Shown: positions 23,761 to 26,667 of the stretch, piece after piece
Layout: every line of letters begins with the position of its first letter
How positions within the stretch are numbered: position 1 is the first letter of the stretch
NCBI GenBank assembly: GCA_028716765.1
Contig: JAQUPC010000014.1
Location: 1 to 26,667 of the forward strand
Origin: Alphaproteobacteria bacterium
Lineage (GTDB): Bacteria; Pseudomonadota; Alphaproteobacteria; UBA9219
Direction of reading: 5' to 3'
Length of the DNA stretch: 26,667 bases
Made by a program: the position numbers and the translations under genes
Notes under the pieces: generated by a model
The model's input: only the letters and a program-made list of their open reading frames with translations
Told to the model about the DNA's origin: nothing
Databases searched by the model: none

Positions 23761-24330
23761 TCACGCTCCGCGCTTCGCAAAGTAATCGAACATCGGCTCG
23801 TATTTTTCGGGATGGAAATCGGCGCGGTCGAGGATGTATTCGTCGTACATCCGGCCGCGCATTTCATAGGGCCGGATTTTCTTGAGGCCAAGTTTATAGT
23901 TGAAGCTGATGACCTTTTCGTTGTCCGGCCGGATGATGGCGCGTACCTGCTCAAGCTCGAGAACCTCGAAGGCGAAGCGCAAGAGGAGGATTTCGGATTC
24001 CAGAGCATAGGGGCCAAGCCTACCGTGTTCCTCGTCGACGATCTGCGAGCCTTTGCATCCCGATTTTCCGTCGATTTCGTTCAGGCGGTTTGTGCCGATG
24101 ACCTTGCCCGATTTCAGGCGGACGGCCCAGTAAAGATCGTCAGGACTTTCAAGATAACCCCGGAAAAAGGCTGTTTGGGACTCCAGCGTCGTTTCGCCTT
24201 GCTCGTCGAAATACGCGCGCACATGCGGCAAATTGCGAAGGCGCACGATGGCCGCAAGGTGTTCTTCGGTTACGGGAACGAGATCGGCGGTCTTGCCCGT
24301 CAGAACGCGGTGGCGCGTTTTGGCATTCAT
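23761..24330 (-). CDS. GNAT family N-acetyltransferase
   Basis: This 189-residue RimJ/RimL-type acetyltransferase has an acceptor-side N terminus (LVPVTEEHLAAIVRLRN), the beta-strand phrase DLYWAVRLKSGKVIGTNRLN, and the acetyl-CoA-binding helix region around ESEILLLRFAFEV and IIRPDNEKVISFNYKLGLKK. The Asn-Ser/Phe-N-Y-K-lineage motif near the end is typical for the fold. PseH-like and other sugar N-acetyltransferases have this architecture, and the surrounding glycan genes favour an amino-sugar acceptor, but ribosomal-protein or antibiotic acetylation cannot be excluded. The start ATG at 24330 (complement) overlaps the stop of the TylF-like gene (ATGA), so the two are translated together. Confidence 0.87.
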   Translation of the reverse strand: MNAKTRHRVLTGKTADLVPVTEEHLAAIVRLRNLPHVRAYFDEQGETTLESQTAFFRGYLESPDDLYWAVRLKSGKVIGTNRLNEIDGKSGCKGSQIVDEEHGRLGPYALESEILLLRFAFEVLELEQVRAIIRPDNEKVISFNYKLGLKKIRPYEMRGRMYDEYILDRADFHPEKYEPMFDYFAKRGA

Positions 24331-25118
24331 GCCAGTTGCGCCGTGGATTGATCGGTGACGGTCTTGTCGTGAAGGAAAAAAGCGGCGGCGGCGAAGCAAT
24401 AGGTGAACCACGGCGTTGCGGCGTATTGCTCATGAGCGGCAAGAAAATCGCGCAACGCGGCTTGTTCGCCGAAGTTGGGATTGGCGCGATTGCAGTAAAA
24501 ATCGTCGAAGAAAAGAATCGTGCCGTCCTGCAGGCACCCGTGCTCATGCAGGGTTTCCAGAACGTAGATCGTCGAGGCGTATAAATCGCAATCGATATGC
24601 ACGATCGAAGCCTTTCGGCCTTTCGCGGCATCCGGTAGCGTTTTATCAAAGAAACCTTTATAGACATGGCCCCGATCCGCGCCAACAACCGGGGAAAGCC
24701 GTTCGGCAATGTGGCGCTCGATCGTCGAAGGGGCGCGCAACCCTCCGGCGCGCCACCATTTTTGCGCCGCGACCCTCAAGGACAGCGTATCGGCCTTTTC
24801 CGCCGATGACGGGAACCCTTCGAAGGAATCGAAGAGATGCAGCGAGGCTTTGTGCACGTTTTTCTTTAAGGCCTCTGTGAAAAGACCTTCGAATCTGGCC
24901 AGGGCCTCCGCGAGGATTCGAGCCGTAAATCCCGAATAGGTGCCGAACTCCATAATGTCGCCGGGCATTTGTTCGGCAAAAATATACTGAAGCGCGCGCT
25001 CGAAAGCCGCCGTGTAATTGCGGCGGGCCTCCTCGATATTGAGGGAATTGGCGCAAAAATCCCGGGTCGTATCGACGGCGGGATCGTCAAGATTTATGTT
25101 TTGAGGGAGGAGGGGCAT
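24327..25118 (-). CDS. TylF/MycF-family O-methyltransferase
   Basis: This 263-residue metal- and SAM-dependent methyltransferase resembles macrocin O-methyltransferase TylF. Motif I is IMEFGTYSGFT (55-65); LHLFDSFEGFP follows; HIDCDLYAS carries Asp176 and Asp178 (in VHIDCD), and FFDDFY carries Asp205/Asp206, the expected Mg-binding acids. TylF and MycF methylate sugar hydroxyls in macrolides, and relatives in surface-polysaccharide clusters methylate glycan sugars. The ATG at 25118 (complement) is preferred; a GTG at 25148 would add ten residues, and neither has a strong Shine-Dalgarno site. It is cotranscribed with the GNAT gene and divergent from the glycosyltransferase gene. Confidence 0.9.
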   Translation of the reverse strand: MPLLPQNINLDDPAVDTTRDFCANSLNIEEARRNYTAAFERALQYIFAEQMPGDIMEFGTYSGFTARILAEALARFEGLFTEALKKNVHKASLHLFDSFEGFPSSAEKADTLSLRVAAQKWWRAGGLRAPSTIERHIAERLSPVVGADRGHVYKGFFDKTLPDAAKGRKASIVHIDCDLYASTIYVLETLHEHGCLQDGTILFFDDFYCNRANPNFGEQAALRDFLAAHEQYAATPWFTYCFAAAAFFLHDKTVTDQSTAQLA

Positions 25119-25177
25119 GGCCTGTCGAATCGAAAAGGGATGGACCACCAGTCTAGGACAGCTTAATGCTCAAGTCA

Positions 25178-25195
25178 TGCCCGGAATTCAGGGCA
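25178..25195. promoter_or_regulatory. 18-bp palindrome in the divergent intergenic region
   Basis: TGCCCGGAATTCAGGGCA is a palindrome with one mismatched pair (eight of nine pairs match). It lies between the divergent TylF-like and glycosyltransferase genes, 21 bp before a -35-like TTGACA. It could be an operator for both directions or a chance inverted repeat. Confidence 0.35.
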
Positions 25196-25215
25196 GGAAC
25201 CCGTACGGCCTTTCC

Positions 25216-25243
25216 TTGACAAAGAAATTTGCGGGTTGATACT
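25216..25243 (+). promoter_or_regulatory. Candidate sigma-70-type promoter for the glycosyltransferase gene
   Basis: A perfect TTGACA (25216-25221) is followed after 16 nt by GATACT (25238-25243), four of six matches to the -10 consensus. The start codon is at 25279, giving a leader of about 30 nt. The leader shows no Shine-Dalgarno site on the coding strand (it contains CCTCC instead). Confidence 0.5.
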
Positions 25244-25278
25244 GCTAAACCGTAATCTCTAACGATCCTCCTTTTCGC

Positions 25279-26457
25279 ATGTCACGTCGCGTTCTCGGCA
25301 TAACCTATATCAATGCCCACAAAGCCCTTTATCTCGGCAGCCTTGGCGTTGCGCGGCGGCTTCGCCGGGTCGGCTATGAGGCCGAGGTTTTCGACGCTGC
25401 GCCGCCGGGTGCCCTTGAAGAATTGAAGCGCCGCCTGCAAACGGAAGAGTTCGCGTTTTGTTTCGGGCTTCAAGGAGTGGGATCACGGCTGGAGATGCAA
25501 GGGCAAAACCTATGGACCGCGCGCCGCACGCCCTTCCTCTGCCTTCATTTCGATAATCCTTGTTGCAACATCTTCAATCATTTTTGCAGCAGTCCCCACG
25601 TTGCCAATCTCTATCATTTCGAATCTTTCCTCGAAATGCAGAAGCGCTATATCCGCAGTCCGCAAATATCGGGGCTGTTGCCAAACGAAATCGTCCATAA
25701 GCCTGAGCAGCCTCTTATTCCCTGGCGCAGCAGACCCATCAAGCTGCTCTTTATGAAATCAGGAGAAACGGTGGACGAAGCCGTCCATACGCTGAACAGT
25801 TTGCCATCGCGGTTGCGCGACGGCGTCTGGCAGCAAATCGAACGCGCCGGAAAAGAGCCGAACTTGTTGTTGCCCGATCTGGTGAACGATCTGTTCCGGC
25901 AGCTCAACATCGACCGGGATTCCAGTTTTGATCTGTTCTGGGGCATCCAGCACTGGATGGACAATTTTCTGCGCCGCAAGCGTGCGATCGATTTCGTAAA
26001 CTGGCTCAAGTTTCAGGAAGGCGCCATGATCGTTGGCAACGGATGGGATTTCATCGATCGCACGGGGGCCAAAGCCGTTTTCCGGTCAAGCATCAATATG
26101 GGGCAGGCGCGCATGATATACAGTAATGCCCGTTTTGTCTGCAACACCAATCCCTATGGTTCCGATATCGTTCATGAACGGGTCATCAGCGGATTGATCG
26201 TGGGCTGTCATGTCCTGAACGACGCAAACGCGTGGTGGCAGGCTCATTTCGGCGATCTTTCCTGCATGACCCTTTTCGACTGGGACAAGCCTTTGGAAGA
26301 TCAGCTTGGGCCGGTTATAGCTGATGTGCAAAAAGCCTCTGACGCTTGGCGGACGGGCGAAGGCCGGGCACGCGTCGTTGAAAAATTGTATGGACAGAGC
26401 TGGGTTGGCAAGATCGAAGACTACGTGCAACAAGTGCGGGCATTCGCCGGGGCGTGA
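25279..26457 (+). CDS. CgeB-like glycosyltransferase family protein (GT-B type)
   Basis: This 392-residue protein has an N-terminal Rossmann half (RVLGITYINAHKALYLGSLG, then RRVGYEAEVFDA) and a C-terminal half with the segment MIYSNARFVCNTNPYGSDIV followed by HERVISGLIVG (279-309). That segment resembles the donor-binding region of CgeB/DUF3880-type glycosyltransferases (normally N-x-N-P...HERVFNAMACGA). The middle part contains many aromatic residues. The Arg/Glu pair in HERV is intact. No membrane segment is seen, so it should work at the inner face of the membrane or in the cytoplasm. A candidate promoter with perfect TTGACA lies upstream. The sugar donor and acceptor are unknown. The cysD start follows 3 nt after its stop. 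Confidence 0.75.
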   Translation: MSRRVLGITYINAHKALYLGSLGVARRLRRVGYEAEVFDAAPPGALEELKRRLQTEEFAFCFGLQGVGSRLEMQGQNLWTARRTPFLCLHFDNPCCNIFNHFCSSPHVANLYHFESFLEMQKRYIRSPQISGLLPNEIVHKPEQPLIPWRSRPIKLLFMKSGETVDEAVHTLNSLPSRLRDGVWQQIERAGKEPNLLLPDLVNDLFRQLNIDRDSSFDLFWGIQHWMDNFLRRKRAIDFVNWLKFQEGAMIVGNGWDFIDRTGAKAVFRSSINMGQARMIYSNARFVCNTNPYGSDIVHERVISGLIVGCHVLNDANAWWQAHFGDLSCMTLFDWDKPLEDQLGPVIADVQKASDAWRTGEGRARVVEKLYGQSWVGKIEDYVQQVRAFAGA

Positions 26458-26460
26458 TTA

Positions 26461-26667
26461 ATGACCATATCCACCATGTCTCATCTTCGTTGTCTGGAAG
26501 CGGAAAGCATCGCCATTCTTCGCGAGACCGCCGCGCAGTTCGCGAAGCCGGTGATGATGTATTCCATCGGCAAGGATTCCTCGGTTCTGCTGCATCTGGC
26601 GATGAAGGCCTTTTATCCGTCCAAGCCCCCGTTCCCCCTGCTTCATGTCGACACCGGCTGGAAGTTC
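26461..26667 (+). CDS. cysD: Sulfate adenylyltransferase subunit 2 (CysD), 3' end cut off by the window
   Basis: The 69 visible residues match the N terminus of CysD. They contain [20 protein letters not shown], the PP-loop [20 protein letters not shown] with SIGKDSS as the ATP pyrophosphatase signature, and [19 protein letters not shown]. CysD with the GTPase CysN converts ATP and sulfate into APS, the first step towards PAPS. The frame is open to the window end. Starts at 26461 or 26476 are both possible. The gene starts 3 nt after the glycosyltransferase stop, so it may be cotranscribed. In this setting it probably supplies PAPS for the sulfotransferase at 6941-7801 or for cysteine synthesis; cysN/cysC should lie just outside the window. 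Confidence 0.95.
   Translation, partial: MTISTMSHLRCLEAESIAILRETAAQFAKPVMMYSIGKDSSVLLHLAMKAFYPSKPPFPLLHVDTGWKF

Overview
The window looks like a chromosome segment of an alphaproteobacterium. The signs are moderately high GC by eye, an rsmI gene head-to-head with an LpoA/LppC-type lipoprotein gene, a YifB/ComM ATPase, and a dispersed palindromic repeat of a kind I recall from several alphaproteobacterial genomes. A methyl-accepting chemotaxis protein suggests a motile cell. The taxonomic call is inference and rests on no marker-gene comparison.

Left part (1-6632): a 5'-truncated TPR protein, a short membrane chemotaxis transducer, two small paralogous helical-repeat proteins of unknown function (3993-4457 and 4683-5087), and comM on the minus strand. 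Middle (6941-13158): a PAPS-type sulfotransferase and a putative sugar O-methyltransferase face each other. They are followed by the housekeeping pair rsmI / penicillin-binding-protein activator, a zinc-ribbon methyltransferase, a small ORF with a good ribosome binding site, and tRNA-Lys(CTT) with a strong terminator.

Core (13266-22360): ten plus-strand genes form one tightly packed operon, most of them joined by 1-17 nt overlaps (usually ATGA). The order is GT41-like protein glycosyltransferase, FdtA-type ketoisomerase, FdtB/DegT-type aminotransferase, acyl carrier protein, FabG-like reductase, AMP-forming acyl ligase, LuxE-type acyl-protein synthetase, LuxC-type acyl reductase, NeuD/PglD-like sugar acyltransferase, and a small GIY-YIG nuclease. 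My reading is a pathway that makes a dTDP-3-amino-3,6-dideoxyhexose, builds or modifies an unusual acyl group on a dedicated carrier protein, and joins the two. The GT41-like enzyme may then place the sugar on a protein. LuxC and LuxE keep their catalytic cysteines although no luciferase is present, so an acyl aldehyde intermediate is plausible. This operon is the most interesting system in the window.

Right part (22376-26667): two copies of an alphaproteobacterial palindromic repeat flank a CmoB-like methyltransferase. A GNAT acetyltransferase and a TylF-like methyltransferase overlap on the minus strand. They are divergent from a CgeB-like glycosyltransferase, which is followed 3 nt later by the start of cysD (cut by the window end). 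The sulfotransferase and cysD fit a sulfated glycan. The accessory enzymes together (two glycosyltransferases, four methyltransferases, N-acyl and acetyl transferases, a sulfotransferase) indicate a heavily decorated surface polysaccharide or glycoprotein such as flagellin.
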